A stretch of DNA of 11,080 nucleotides from Candidatus Acidiferrum typicum (lineage in GTDB: Bacteria; Acidobacteriota; Terriglobia; Acidiferrales; UBA7541). Shown piece by piece: positions 1 to 7,123 of this stretch. The position numbers and the translations under genes are program-made. The notes under the pieces are model-generated. The model searched no databases, was not told the origin of the DNA, and worked only from the letters and a program-made list of their open reading frames with translations. Each line of letters begins with the position of its first letter. Positions within the stretch are counted from its first letter, which is position 1. Location: assembly GCA_002478115.1 (NCBI GenBank), contig DLMH01000038.1:1-11080 (forward strand), given 5' to 3'.

Positions 1-7
1 TTTGGAA

Positions 8-497
8 GGGCGGAGAATCGCTTTCCCTGGGACAATCCGGGGGAGGAGGAAAGTCCGAACACCAGAGGGCGCGATGCCGCGTAACTGGCCGGGCCGACGC
101 AAGAAGGCTGGCGGTGAGATATACGCGGGAGGCGACGCCGTGAGGCGTCACGACGGAAAGTGCCGCAGAAACTTAAACCGCCCCGGCCTCGGCAACGAGG
201 GCGGGGTAAGGGTGAAAAGGTGGGGTAAGAGCCCACCGCCCCGGTGGCAACATCGGGGGCACGGCAAACCCCGCGAGGTGCAAGACCAAATAGGAGGGCA
301 GAGCTGGCCCGGCTCGCTGAGCACTACGCGCAAGCGCAGCGGCTCCTTTCCCATCGGCGCAAGCCGCTGGGACTGACGAACCCTCGGGTAGGTCGCTCGA
401 TCCCGGTCGCGAGGCCGGGGCTAGAGGAATGATCGTCGCGGCGCGCTGCTGCAAAGTGGTGCGCCCCACAGAATCCGGCTTACAGGCTCATCCGCCA
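8..497 (+). ncRNA. rnpB: RNase P RNA (class A-like), nearly complete
   Basis: This is the catalytic RNA of ribonuclease P, which cuts the 5' leader from pre-tRNAs. The conserved block GAGGAAAGTCCG at 46-57 forms the 5' half of the core, and ACAGAATCCGGCTTA at 468-482 forms the 3' half. Other diagnostic segments are GGTAAGGGTGAAAAGG near 206-221, GGGGTAAGAGCCCACC near 223-238, CACGGCAAACCCC near 260-272, and AAGACCAAATAGG at 282-294. The P1 closing stem is visible as GGCGGA (9-14) pairing with TCCGCC (491-496), so both ends are present and the gene starts close to the window edge. A run of six T at 507-512 follows the stem and may end transcription, although I see no separate strong hairpin. 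I see no GGU in the L15 region (about 289-320), the element that pairs with tRNA CCA in many bacterial RNase P RNAs. The ORFs across this region are chance readings. Exact termini are approximate. Confidence 0.95.
466..497 (+). repeat. Direct repeat, left copy (rnpB 3' end)
   Basis: The last 32 nt of rnpB (3' half of the core helix through the 3' strand of P1) recur at 3631-3662 in the same orientation. I count 28 of 32 matches, and 24 of 26 over 472-497. The two copies lie 3,165 bp apart and flank the kinase 1 gene. Ends of stable RNA genes are common integration targets, so this could be an attachment-site-like duplication. A local segmental duplication is the alternative. Confidence 0.75.
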
Positions 498-615
498 ATT
501 CTTGCCTTTTTTCAGTAGCTTACGAAACCTCATCTCACGACTGTGACGCCGGTGTGTCGGAACCACCAGGACGCCGACAGGATCTCGTCGCACGAATGTC
601 AAACTTCCCGGCACG
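498..615. other. Spacer between rnpB and the kinase 1 promoter
   Basis: No gene is supported here. The spacer holds the post-rnpB T-run (507-512) and the 15-mer TGTGACGCCGGTGTG at 542-556, which recurs exactly at 3528-3542 just after the kinase 1 stop codon. It also holds a GTCAA half-site at 598-602 that mirrors the TTGAC at 616-620 across 13 nt. The last pair could be an operator overlapping the -35 element, but that is only a pattern. Confidence 0.5.
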
Positions 616-644
616 TTGACTTGATTGACGGTGAAACCTAAGAT
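616..644 (+). promoter_or_regulatory. Sigma70-type promoter of kinase 1
   Basis: A -35 TTGACT (616-621) and a -10 TAAGAT (639-644) are separated by 17 nt, close to the housekeeping-sigma consensus. Transcription should start near 651, leaving only about a 10-nt leader before the ATG at 662. There is no Shine-Dalgarno sequence in 645-661. The same arrangement, with matching surrounding bases, precedes kinase 2 at 9292-9321. The -35 is part of a tandem TTGAC-N4-TTGAC (616-629) that is repeated downstream of the gene at 3570-3583. Confidence 0.7.
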
Positions 645-661
645 TGCGCCAGCCTCTGACC

Positions 662-3511
662 ATGATTGGCCAAACCATCTCGCACTATCGCATCCTGGAA
701 AAACTCGGGGACGGAGGCATGGGCGTTGTCTATAAAGCGGAGGACACCAAGCTCCACCGCTTCGTTGCCTTGAAGTTCTTTCCTGACGGTTTCGCACCAG
801 ACTCACAAGCTCTGAGCCGCTTCGACCGTGAGGCACAAGCTGCTTCTGCCCTGAACCATCCCAATATTTGCACCATCCATGAAATCGGCGAACACAACGG
901 TCAGCCTTTCATTGCGATGGAATTCATGGAAGGCACCACGCTGAAGCACCGCATTTCCGGCAAGCCGCTTCCGCTTGAGGAAGTGCTGGAGTTGGGAATT
1001 GAGATTGCGGACGCACTCGGTGCGGCCCACAGCAAGGGAATCATTCATCGGGACATTAAGCCCGCTAACATATTTGTCACCGAACGCGGTCACGCCAAGA
1101 TTTTGGATTTTGGGCTGGCGAAGCTGTTACCCGCGGGCGGTGCTTTGAATCTTTCGGCGATGCCCACAGCCAGTGAGTCAGAACATCTCACTCAACTTGG
1201 CACGGCGATTGGCACCATCACCTACATGTCGCCCGAGCAGGTGCGGGGCGAAGAACTAGATGCACGCACAGATTTGTTCTCCTTTGGTGTGGTGCTCTAC
1301 GAAATGGTGACCGGGCTTCAGCCTTTCCGTGGAGAGACCTCTGGCCTGATTGCGGAAGCGATTCTGAATCGCAAGCCAGTTGCACCAGTGCGGCTGAATC
1401 CCGACCTTTCCGCAAAGCTGGAAGAAATCATCAACAAGGCGCTGGAGAAGGACCGGAAGCTGCGCTACCAGAGCGCCGCCGAGATTCGCGCGGATTTGCA
1501 GCGGCTGAAGCGCGATTCAGATTCGGGTCGTGCAACCGTCGCAGAAACCGAAGCCGGATTAAAGGCCGCCCGGGAAACCATTCGATGGGGGGTGGTCACT
1601 GGCGCAACAATACTGGTCATTGGACTGGCCGTAGGCGGATGGTTGTTTTTCTCCCGCAAGGCGCACGCGCTGACTGACAAAGACACCATCGTCCTCGCCG
1701 ACTTTACGAACACGACCGGAGACCCGGTGTTTGAGGGCACACTGCGGCAGGGGCTTTCCGTACAACTGGAACAATCACCCTTCCTGAGCAGTATCTCTGA
1801 CCAGCGAGTCCAGCAGACTCTTCAGATGATGGACCAGAAGCCGGATACGAAACTCACGCCAGAGATTGCGCGGGAACTCTGCCAGCGGACCGGCAGCGCC
1901 GCCGTCCTCGACGGCTCGATAGCGCAGATTGGCACGCAGTACCTCCTGACTCTCAAAGCGGTCAACTGCATGAGCGGCGAATCGCTTGCGAGCACGGAAG
2001 CTCAGGCGAGCGACAAAAACCATGTACTCGACGCACTGGGAAAGACAGCTTCGGAAATTCGGAACAAACTGGGCGAGTCACTAACCACTGTGCGGAAATT
2101 TGATACTCCGCTTGAACAAGCCACCACGCCGTCGCTCGAAGCCCTCAAAGCCTTCAGCTCGGGTCGTAAGGTTCAGAGTACAGAAGGGGATGCCGCAGCG
2201 ATTCCGTTTTTCAAGCATGCCATCGAACTCGACCCGGAATTTGCACTCGCCTACGCATGGTTGGGCCTCATGTACGTGGATATTGGAGAGAACAAAATCG
2301 CATCCGACTACAACCGAAAGGCCTACGAACTGCGCGACCGAACCAGTGAGGCAGAAAAGTACTTCATAACGGCTCGCTTTGATAAGGGGGTCACTGGAAA
2401 CATGGAAAAGGCCGAACAAACGTGTAAGCTTTGGATACAAGCCTATCCGCGCTCGGACATGCCGCAGACTACCTTGTCGGGGGCAATCTACCCGGCTGTT
2501 GGACAATATGAAAAAGGTGTTGAAGCAGGCAGAGAGGCAGTCCGTTTGAAACCGGACTTTTTCGCCTCCTACGCCCTCCTCATGTTCGACTACATAGCTC
2601 TGAATCGCCTCGGTGAGGCGAAGGCCACCTATGGGCAAGCTCTCGAACGCAAACTGACCAACCCTTACTTCCGTCTTCCCTTGTATCAGATTGCTTTTTT
2701 GCAGAACGATTCTGCGGGGATGGCGGAGCAGGTAGCCCAGTCGGCGGGCACGCCGGGGGTGGAAGATACCTTGTTGGCGAACGAAGCCGATACTGCCGCC
2801 TTCTCCGGACGGCTTAGAAATGCCCGGGAGCTTTCCGACCGTGCCGTGGGTTCCGCCGAACGCGCAGGAGAAATGGAAGCTGCTGCAACGTACTCAGCGC
2901 TGGCTGGCCTGCGAGAGGCTTTGTTCGGCAACTCAGACGAAGCACGGCGACGTGCCACTTCGGCGCTGGAGCGGTCGGCAGGCCGCGATGTGCAATATGG
3001 CGCTGCGCTCGCATTGACCTATGCTCGGGACGACGGGCGAGCGCAAATGCTGACCGATGATTTGGGCAAAAGGCTCCCGGAAGACACATTGGTGTGGTTC
3101 AATTACGTGCCAACCCTCCGCGCGAGACTTGTGCTCAACAAGGGAAACCCTACTGAGGCCATCGAAAGTTTGAGGGCCGCAGCACAGTATGAGCTAGGAC
3201 AGACGACGGGCAGTAAGGTCGGGTGGACCGCCTTGTACCCCGTTTTTGTGCGAGGAGAAGCCTATCTGGCCGAGCATCAAAGTAGCGAGGCCATCGCCGA
3301 GTTCGAGAAAATCCTCAACCATCGCGGGACTGTGGTCAACGAACCCATCGGTGCACTGGCACATCTCCAAATCGGCAGAGCCTATGCCATGCAAGGCGAC
3401 ACCGCGAAGGCCAAGGCGGCCTATCAGGATTTCCTCACGCTCTGGAAGGACGCCGACCCTGACATTCCCATCCTCATTACTGCGAAATCCGAATACACGA
3501 AGCTGAAGTAA
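662..3511 (+). CDS. Membrane Ser/Thr protein kinase with TolB/FlgO-like and TPR domains (kinase 1)
   Basis: This is a Hanks-type (PknB-like) receptor kinase of 949 aa. In the cytoplasmic domain (about 9-285) I see the glycine loop GDGGMGVV (16-23), ATP-binding Lys38 in VALK, the helix-C Glu57, the catalytic loop HRDIKPAN (129-136), DFG (149-151) and SPE (190-192); all catalytic residues are intact. One membrane span follows at about 309-330. Outside the membrane comes a TolB/FlgO-like alpha/beta domain (about 337-470, beginning [11 protein letters not shown]) and then TPRs to the C-terminus, for example around 512-560 and 890-940. It presumably senses an extracytoplasmic cue and phosphorylates cytoplasmic targets; the ligand and targets are unknown. 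The ATG at 662 is chosen over an in-frame TTG at 644 because the TTG overlaps the -10 element and the [10 protein letters not shown] start is shared with kinase 2. The gene stands alone between rnpB and a repeat-rich spacer. Confidence 0.93.
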   Translation: MIGQTISHYRILEKLGDGGMGVVYKAEDTKLHRFVALKFFPDGFAPDSQALSRFDREAQAASALNHPNICTIHEIGEHNGQPFIAMEFMEGTTLKHRISGKPLPLEEVLELGIEIADALGAAHSKGIIHRDIKPANIFVTERGHAKILDFGLAKLLPAGGALNLSAMPTASESEHLTQLGTAIGTITYMSPEQVRGEELDARTDLFSFGVVLYEMVTGLQPFRGETSGLIAEAILNRKPVAPVRLNPDLSAKLEEIINKALEKDRKLRYQSAAEIRADLQRLKRDSDSGRATVAETEAGLKAARETIRWGVVTGATILVIGLAVGGWLFFSRKAHALTDKDTIVLADFTNTTGDPVFEGTLRQGLSVQLEQSPFLSSISDQRVQQTLQMMDQKPDTKLTPEIARELCQRTGSAAVLDGSIAQIGTQYLLTLKAVNCMSGESLASTEAQASDKNHVLDALGKTASEIRNKLGESLTTVRKFDTPLEQATTPSLEALKAFSSGRKVQSTEGDAAAIPFFKHAIELDPEFALAYAWLGLMYVDIGENKIASDYNRKAYELRDRTSEAEKYFITARFDKGVTGNMEKAEQTCKLWIQAYPRSDMPQTTLSGAIYPAVGQYEKGVEAGREAVRLKPDFFASYALLMFDYIALNRLGEAKATYGQALERKLTNPYFRLPLYQIAFLQNDSAGMAEQVAQSAGTPGVEDTLLANEADTAAFSGRLRNARELSDRAVGSAERAGEMEAAATYSALAGLREALFGNSDEARRRATSALERSAGRDVQYGAALALTYARDDGRAQMLTDDLGKRLPEDTLVWFNYVPTLRARLVLNKGNPTEAIESLRAAAQYELGQTTGSKVGWTALYPVFVRGEAYLAEHQSSEAIAEFEKILNHRGTVVNEPIGALAHLQIGRAYAMQGDTAKAKAAYQDFLTLWKDADPDIPILITAKSEYTKLK

Positions 3512-3527
3512 TTTCGGCGCTCAAAAT

Positions 3528-3590
3528 TGTGACGCCGGTGTGACGCAAAACCTACCCACACTGCCAAAGTTGACATCATTGACAGTCAAA
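3528..3590 (+). repeat. Second copy of kinase 1 upstream motifs
   Basis: TGTGACGCCGGTGTG (3528-3542) matches 542-556 exactly. The stretch at 3570-3590, with two TTGAC units spaced 9 nt apart followed by GTCAAA, matches 616-636 at 17 of 21 positions. The distance between the two parts is about 33 nt shorter than upstream of kinase 1, and I see no good -10 box after this TTGACA. It therefore looks like a decayed or rearranged promoter/operator copy rather than an active promoter. Confidence 0.6.
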
Positions 3591-3602
3591 GGCGGTTGAT
3601 TC

Positions 3603-3621
3603 CAAACAACTTGTTTGTTTG
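3603..3621. repeat. AT-rich hairpin after kinase 1
   Basis: CAAACAA (3603-3609) and TTGTTTG (3615-3621) form a perfect 7-bp stem with a 5-nt loop. It lies 92 nt after the kinase 1 stop and just before the rnpB-tail copy. The stem is AT-rich and no clear T-run follows, so a terminator role is uncertain. Confidence 0.4.
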
Positions 3622-3630
3622 CAATCCAGC

Positions 3631-3662
3631 CCAGACAATCCGGCTCAAAGGCTCATCCGCCA
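3631..3662 (+). repeat. Direct repeat, right copy (rnpB 3'-end remnant)
   Basis: This 32-nt segment matches the rnpB 3' end at 466-497 at 28 positions and includes the complete P1 3' strand TCCGCC. The bases before it (3527-3630) do not resemble RNase P RNA, so only the tail is present. The changes fall in the conserved core block (CTTAC becomes CTCAA), as expected for a copy no longer under RNase P selection. Confidence 0.7.
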
Positions 3663-3707
3663 CAAAGTTTTGAGAGAAAAGCAGTTGAGTTTTGTCCCCC
3701 AGGAATC

Positions 3708-3723
3708 GTGACAGAATTGTCAC
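3708..3723. promoter_or_regulatory. Palindrome, possible operator
   Basis: GTGACA (3708-3713) and TGTCAC (3718-3723) are perfect 6-bp inverted arms around a 4-nt centre. GTGAC also begins the motif repeated at 543 and 3529. It may be a dimeric regulator site, or a weak hairpin; it lies about 300 nt before the protease start. Confidence 0.35.
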
Positions 3724-3937
3724 AACATCCGAAGTGATGCAACGCTTCCTGTGCTTGGAATAGGGTCCTGTTCCCGCTGATTTTGTGTCCCCCAAAGCTG
3801 GCCATCTTTCTGCAAAATTGACTTTTTCAAAACCACTCGCCATGTCGCGTAACCAGACTTCTGCCGCCGTACCAGGACGCCACATGTACGATTTCCGCGT
3901 TTCTGAGGTAGGCTACGCACGGTCTGGCGTGGCGCCC

Positions 3938-3966
3938 TTGCGCAATCTCGATGCTTGGGGCATACT
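3938..3966 (+). promoter_or_regulatory. Weak candidate promoter for the M48 protease
   Basis: TTGCGC (3938-3943) and CATACT (3961-3966) are separated by 17 nt and would start transcription about 50 nt before the GTG start codon. Both boxes deviate from consensus, so this is only the best candidate I see in the last 150 nt before the gene. Confidence 0.3.
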
Positions 3967-4011
3967 CCGCGAAACAATTCCCTTAGCCTGCTTTTCGATG
4001 TGGTTGTCGCC

Positions 4012-4020
4012 AGAAGGAGA
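4012..4020 (+). promoter_or_regulatory. Ribosome binding site fixing the M48 start at GTG 4024
   Basis: AGAAGGAGA ends 3 nt before GTG 4024, with the AAGGAG core 4 nt away. No comparable site precedes the in-frame TTG at 3955. This start also gives a clean signal peptide, which settles the choice. Confidence 0.75.
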
Positions 4021-4023
4021 CTC

Positions 4024-5394
4024 GTGAGGGAAACCACTTTGCTTCCTTGGGCGCTGTTCCTTGCCTCTGTTTCGCTTGGCTCTCTTAACGCGTATGCGCA
4101 GTCCTCTTCCGCACCTGCGGCGGTCCAACAAACTCCCGCAGCAGGCGCCACATCCGCACCTGCTTCCGACGTTGCCGCCCAGCCCGCCGCACCACCGCGC
4201 ATCACAGCCTATACGCTCCCGCCCGATCGGGACAAGAAAGCGCGCGCGCTAAGCAAGGTTCGCTTGCGTCTGTACATCGTCAATCTGGTGTACGGCCTGG
4301 TGGTATTGTTGCTGGTGCTTCGCTGGAGGCTCGCGCCAAAATACCGCGACGCCGCCGAAAAAGTATCCTCGCGGCGATTTCTCCAGGTACTCGTGTTCTC
4401 GCCGCTTCTGGTGCTGACCATCGACGCGCTGTCTCTTCCGACCGGGGTATACGATAACTGGATTCAGCGTGCCTACGGGCTGTCTGTACAGGGCTGGGGC
4501 TCGTGGTTTTGGGACTGGTCGAAAGGCGAGCTGATCTCGGTCATTATCTTCACACTGCTCATCTGGATTTTGTACGGCGTGATTCGCAAATCGCCCCGGC
4601 GCTGGTGGTTTTATTTTTGGCTCGCTTCGCTTCCTATCATTTTGGCTCTCTTTTTTCTGCAGCCGCTGGTGATCGATCCGCTGTTCCACAAATTCGAGCC
4701 GCTGCAGCAGAAAAACCCCGCGTTGACGGCCGAGCTCGAAAAAATAGTGCAGCGCGCCGGGCAAAACATTCCACGCGAGCGCATCTTCTGGATGGGAGCG
4801 GCCGAAAAAACGACCGAGCTGAACGCCTACGTGAACGGTTTCGGCGCCTCCAAGCGCATCGTGGTCTGGGACACCACCATCGCCAGGATGACCACGCCGC
4901 AAATCGTTTTCGTCGCCGGCCACGAGATGGGCCACTACGTGCTCCACCATATTGTGAAGGGCCTTGGCTTTTTTGCGGCGCTGCTGTTCATCACGTTCTA
5001 TCTCGGCTACAGGCTGATTGGCTGGGTTCTGGCAAGTTGGGGCCAGCAATGGGGGATCCGCGGACTCGATGATTGGGCCTCTCTTCCCGCCATGCTCCTG
5101 TTGGTTTCCCTAATCTCCATGCTCGTCGGCCCTATTGGCAGCACGTTCTCCCGATACCAGGAACACCAGGCGGATCAGTACGGCCTCGAGGTTACCCATG
5201 GGCTCACGCCTGATTCCGGCCAGGTCGCCGCGCAGGCCTTTAATATTCTCGGCGACGTGGATCTCTCCGATCCCGATCCGAATCCGATTCGTATTTTTTT
5301 GCTCTACGATCACCCAGCCATTCCCGATCGTATCCGTTTCTGCTTAAGCTACGATCCCTGGTCCCACGGCGAGCAACCCGAATTCGTTAAGTGA
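4024..5394 (+). CDS. M48 family (Ste24/CAAX protease-like) membrane metalloprotease
   Basis: This 456-aa zinc metallopeptidase resembles the Ste24 branch of family M48. The zinc-binding motif HEMGH is at 300-304, and a downstream YQEHQAD segment (378-384) supplies the likely third ligand Glu380 and the conserved Asp384. The block LNAYVNGFGASKRIVVWDT (266-284) is typical of the family. The N-terminus is a signal peptide (hydrophobic 6-20, probable cleavage after AYA at 23-25). An Ala/Pro/Ser-rich linker (about 27-60) follows, then membrane segments near 82-100, 117-135, 169-187, 194-213, 313-334 and 353-373. It probably degrades or matures membrane or exported proteins; a prenyl-protein role as in eukaryotic Ste24 should not be assumed. 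An added cleavable signal peptide before a Ste24 fold is somewhat unusual. The gene is monocistronic as far as visible. Confidence 0.9.
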   Translation: MRETTLLPWALFLASVSLGSLNAYAQSSSAPAAVQQTPAAGATSAPASDVAAQPAAPPRITAYTLPPDRDKKARALSKVRLRLYIVNLVYGLVVLLLVLRWRLAPKYRDAAEKVSSRRFLQVLVFSPLLVLTIDALSLPTGVYDNWIQRAYGLSVQGWGSWFWDWSKGELISVIIFTLLIWILYGVIRKSPRRWWFYFWLASLPIILALFFLQPLVIDPLFHKFEPLQQKNPALTAELEKIVQRAGQNIPRERIFWMGAAEKTTELNAYVNGFGASKRIVVWDTTIARMTTPQIVFVAGHEMGHYVLHHIVKGLGFFAALLFITFYLGYRLIGWVLASWGQQWGIRGLDDWASLPAMLLLVSLISMLVGPIGSTFSRYQEHQADQYGLEVTHGLTPDSGQVAAQAFNILGDVDLSDPDPNPIRIFLLYDHPAIPDRIRFCLSYDPWSHGEQPEFVK

Positions 5395-5512
5395 CTCACT
5401 ATGTCTTTGCAGGTGCCAATCGATACTCTCATGCTTTCGAGAAGAGCGAGTTATTGGGAAACAAAAATGTCTCGGGGTTGTGAATCCATTTGATGTCCGG
5501 CAAGTACGATCT

Positions 5513-5529
5513 AAAAGGGCACCCCTTTT
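5513..5529. terminator. Short symmetric hairpin, possible bidirectional terminator
   Basis: AAAAGGG (5513-5519) pairs perfectly with CCCTTTT (5523-5529) across a 3-nt loop. The A4 and T4 flanks make it look like a weak intrinsic terminator in either direction. It lies about 120 nt after the protease stop codon. Confidence 0.45.
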
Positions 5530-5574
5530 GAGGCAGGTTTTGCGTGCTGACCCCATCCCCTGCCCTGATGGCCG

Positions 5575-5580
5575 TATAAT
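5575..5580 (+). promoter_or_regulatory. Possible -10 box for the GT2 fusion gene
   Basis: A perfect TATAAT lies 58 nt upstream of the ATG at 5639. No recognisable -35 box sits 16-18 nt upstream and there is no extended TG motif, so it would need an activator or be fortuitous. Confidence 0.3.
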
Positions 5581-5638
5581 TCTTTATGAACACCCGTATT
5601 AAGTTGACGTCGTACTTGTAAGGAATAAGCGATAAGCG

Positions 5639-7123
5639 ATGCAAGGGAAATTAAGTCTTTCGATCCTGGTTCCGGTGTATGACGAACAGTACCTGGTGGA
5701 AGCCAGCCTGACGCGGCTGGCAGCGCTGGCGGACTGCCCGGACTTGGGGCGGGTCCGCGTGATTGTGGTGAACGATGCGTCGAAGGACGGCACGGCAGCG
5801 GCGCTCGAGCGGTTTCGGGACAATGTGGACCAGTTAGGCTTGAAGAATTTTGAATGGATTTTCCTGGAGCACGCGAAGAATCAGGGCAAGGGCGCGGCGA
5901 TCCGCACGGCGATCGCTCACATTGATACGGACCTGGTCGTGATGCACGATGCGGACCTGGAATATCACCCGGGCGACATCGCGAAGATGGTGCCGCTGTT
6001 TGTGCAGGAAGACGCGGACGCGGTGTTTGGATCGCGATTTCTTTCGAGCGATTTCCGCCGCGTGCTGTTCTTCAGACACAGCCTGGGAAACCAACTGATC
6101 ACGCTGCTGACGAACATCGTGACCGACCTGAACCTTTCGGATATCGAGACTTGCTACAAGATGGTGCGGGCGGACATCTTTAAGGGTATTCCGTGGGAAA
6201 GCGACCGCTTCGGCATCGAACCGGAGATTACCGTAAAGCTGGCCAAGCGCAAGGCGCGCATCTTTGAAGTGCCCATTCGCTATTCCGGCCGCAGCTATGC
6301 CGAAGGAAAGAAAATTACGTGGAAAGACGGCGTGCGAGCGCTGGGAGCTTTAGTCAAGTATGGCATCTCCGACAAAATTTATGTCGCCGATGCTTACGGC
6401 AGCGAAATACTTGCACGGCTCAATCGCGCACCGCGATTTACCCGATGGATGGCGGATACGATCCGGCCTTACGTGGGAGACCGCGTGCTGGAAATTGGCG
6501 CGGGAATCGGAAATCTGACCGCGAATCTTGTTCCGCGCGTCAAATATCATGCCAGCGATATCAATCCGCACTATCTCGACCGATTAGAGGCGCTTAAGCA
6601 GACGCGTCCGTATCTGCAGGTGCATTACACCGACGCCAGCGCCGCGGAAACCTACCCGGCAGAGCAGTTTGATACGGTTATTTGCATGAATGTGGTGGAG
6701 CACCTTGCCAACGATGTCGAGGCGCTGTCCAACATTCGCAGGAGTCTCGACAAAAATGGCCGCGCCATTGTTCTGGTTCCGAATGGGCCGCAACTTTTCG
6801 GTTCGCTCGATAAGGTGCTTGGCCATTATCGCCGTTATACGCAGGAACAATTGGTCCAGGCCTGCCAGAACGCGGGTTTTACCGTCGAAAAAGTGCTGAA
6901 GTTTAATCGCCTCGGCACACCGGGCTGGTGGTTGAACGGGCGGATTTTCAAGAAAGAAACCTTCGGGTTTTGGCAAATCAAATTGCTGAATTTTCTGGTT
7001 CCCCTGGTCCGGCCGATTGATCGCTTCTTGCCCTTCCCGCACTTGTCGTGGATCATAATCCTGCGTGTGGATCCGCAAGCATCCGTTGGTCCGGGCCGCA
7101 GCCAGACGGCCGCAAATATCTGA
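5639..7123 (+). CDS. Bifunctional GT2 glycosyltransferase / class I SAM-dependent methyltransferase
   Basis: This 494-aa protein has two enzymes in one chain. Residues about 1-235 are a GT-A fold family 2 glycosyltransferase of the DPM1 (polyprenyl-phosphate sugar synthase) type. I see the opening SILVPVYDE (8-16), NDASKDGT (45-52), the NQGKGAAI stretch (81-88), the metal-binding DAD (104-106) and GSRF (131-134). Residues about 265-430 are a Rossmann methyltransferase with SAM motif I LEIGAGIGN (284-292), the acidic D307 after strand 2, and DTVICMNVVEHL (345-356). The GT2 part lacks C-terminal membrane helices and is probably cytoplasmic or membrane-peripheral, using a nucleotide sugar and a polyprenyl phosphate. 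The acceptor of the methyl group is unknown. The ATG at 5639 gives the expected GT2 N-terminus; the AAGGA 14 nt upstream is a weak, distant ribosome site. The order of domains is known in databases as a bifunctional annotation, so the fusion itself is not new. Confidence 0.9.
   Translation: MQGKLSLSILVPVYDEQYLVEASLTRLAALADCPDLGRVRVIVVNDASKDGTAAALERFRDNVDQLGLKNFEWIFLEHAKNQGKGAAIRTAIAHIDTDLVVMHDADLEYHPGDIAKMVPLFVQEDADAVFGSRFLSSDFRRVLFFRHSLGNQLITLLTNIVTDLNLSDIETCYKMVRADIFKGIPWESDRFGIEPEITVKLAKRKARIFEVPIRYSGRSYAEGKKITWKDGVRALGALVKYGISDKIYVADAYGSEILARLNRAPRFTRWMADTIRPYVGDRVLEIGAGIGNLTANLVPRVKYHASDINPHYLDRLEALKQTRPYLQVHYTDASAAETYPAEQFDTVICMNVVEHLANDVEALSNIRRSLDKNGRAIVLVPNGPQLFGSLDKVLGHYRRYTQEQLVQACQNAGFTVEKVLKFNRLGTPGWWLNGRIFKKETFGFWQIKLLNFLVPLVRPIDRFLPFPHLSWIIILRVDPQASVGPGRSQTAANI

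Larger units (their letters stand above)
3512..4023. other. Repeat-rich intergenic region between kinase 1 and the M48 protease
   Basis: I support no gene in these 512 bases. The first 150 nt carry copies of elements found upstream of kinase 1, in a different order: the 15-mer at 3528-3542, the tandem TTGAC motif at 3570-3583, and the rnpB-tail copy at 3631-3662. Then come an AT-rich hairpin, a GTGACA/TGTCAC palindrome (3708-3723), and two similar T-rich stretches containing GTCCCCC near 3690 and 3785. A short plus-strand ORF (ATG 3842, stop 4025-4027) overlaps the protease start but has no recognisable features. It could be the scar of a lost kinase-type gene or simply a long control region. 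Confidence 0.55.
5395..5638. other. Intergenic region between M48 protease and GT2 fusion
   Basis: No gene is supported. The region contains the terminator-like hairpin at 5513-5529, a perfect TATAAT at 5575-5580 without a good -35 at normal spacing, and a TTGACG at 5604-5609 without a good -10. An AAGGA ribosome-binding-like sequence sits at 5620-5624. The direct repeat AAGCGAT AAGCGAT touches the start codon. Confidence 0.5.

Noticed and set aside
2..469. Several ORFs on both strands across the first 470 bases
   Set aside because: They lie inside the RNase P RNA gene, whose conserved blocks and P1 pairing explain the sequence; the peptides are Arg/Gly/Pro-rich and have no domain features.
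644..661. TTG 644 as the start of kinase 1
   Set aside because: It overlaps the -10 box, and the paralog's conserved start is the ATG corresponding to 662.
2081..2638. 185-codon minus-strand ORF
   Set aside because: It is antisense to the TPR part of kinase 1 and has no independent support.
3515..3537. CGGCG/CGCCG hairpin just after the kinase 1 stop as a terminator
   Set aside because: The stem is only 5 bp with a 13-nt loop and has no T-run after it.
3785..4027. Small plus-strand ORF overlapping the M48 start by GTGA
   Set aside because: It has no recognisable domain, no good ribosome site, and runs through the repeat-rich spacer; the overlap looks accidental.
3720..4205. 161-codon minus-strand ORF
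   Set aside because: It runs antisense across the signal-peptide region of the M48 gene and has low-complexity Ala/Arg composition typical of GC-rich antisense frames.
4249..5049. 266-codon minus-strand ORF and 189-codon plus-strand ORF within the M48 gene
   Set aside because: Both are shadows of the protease frame, which carries the zinc motif and membrane helices.
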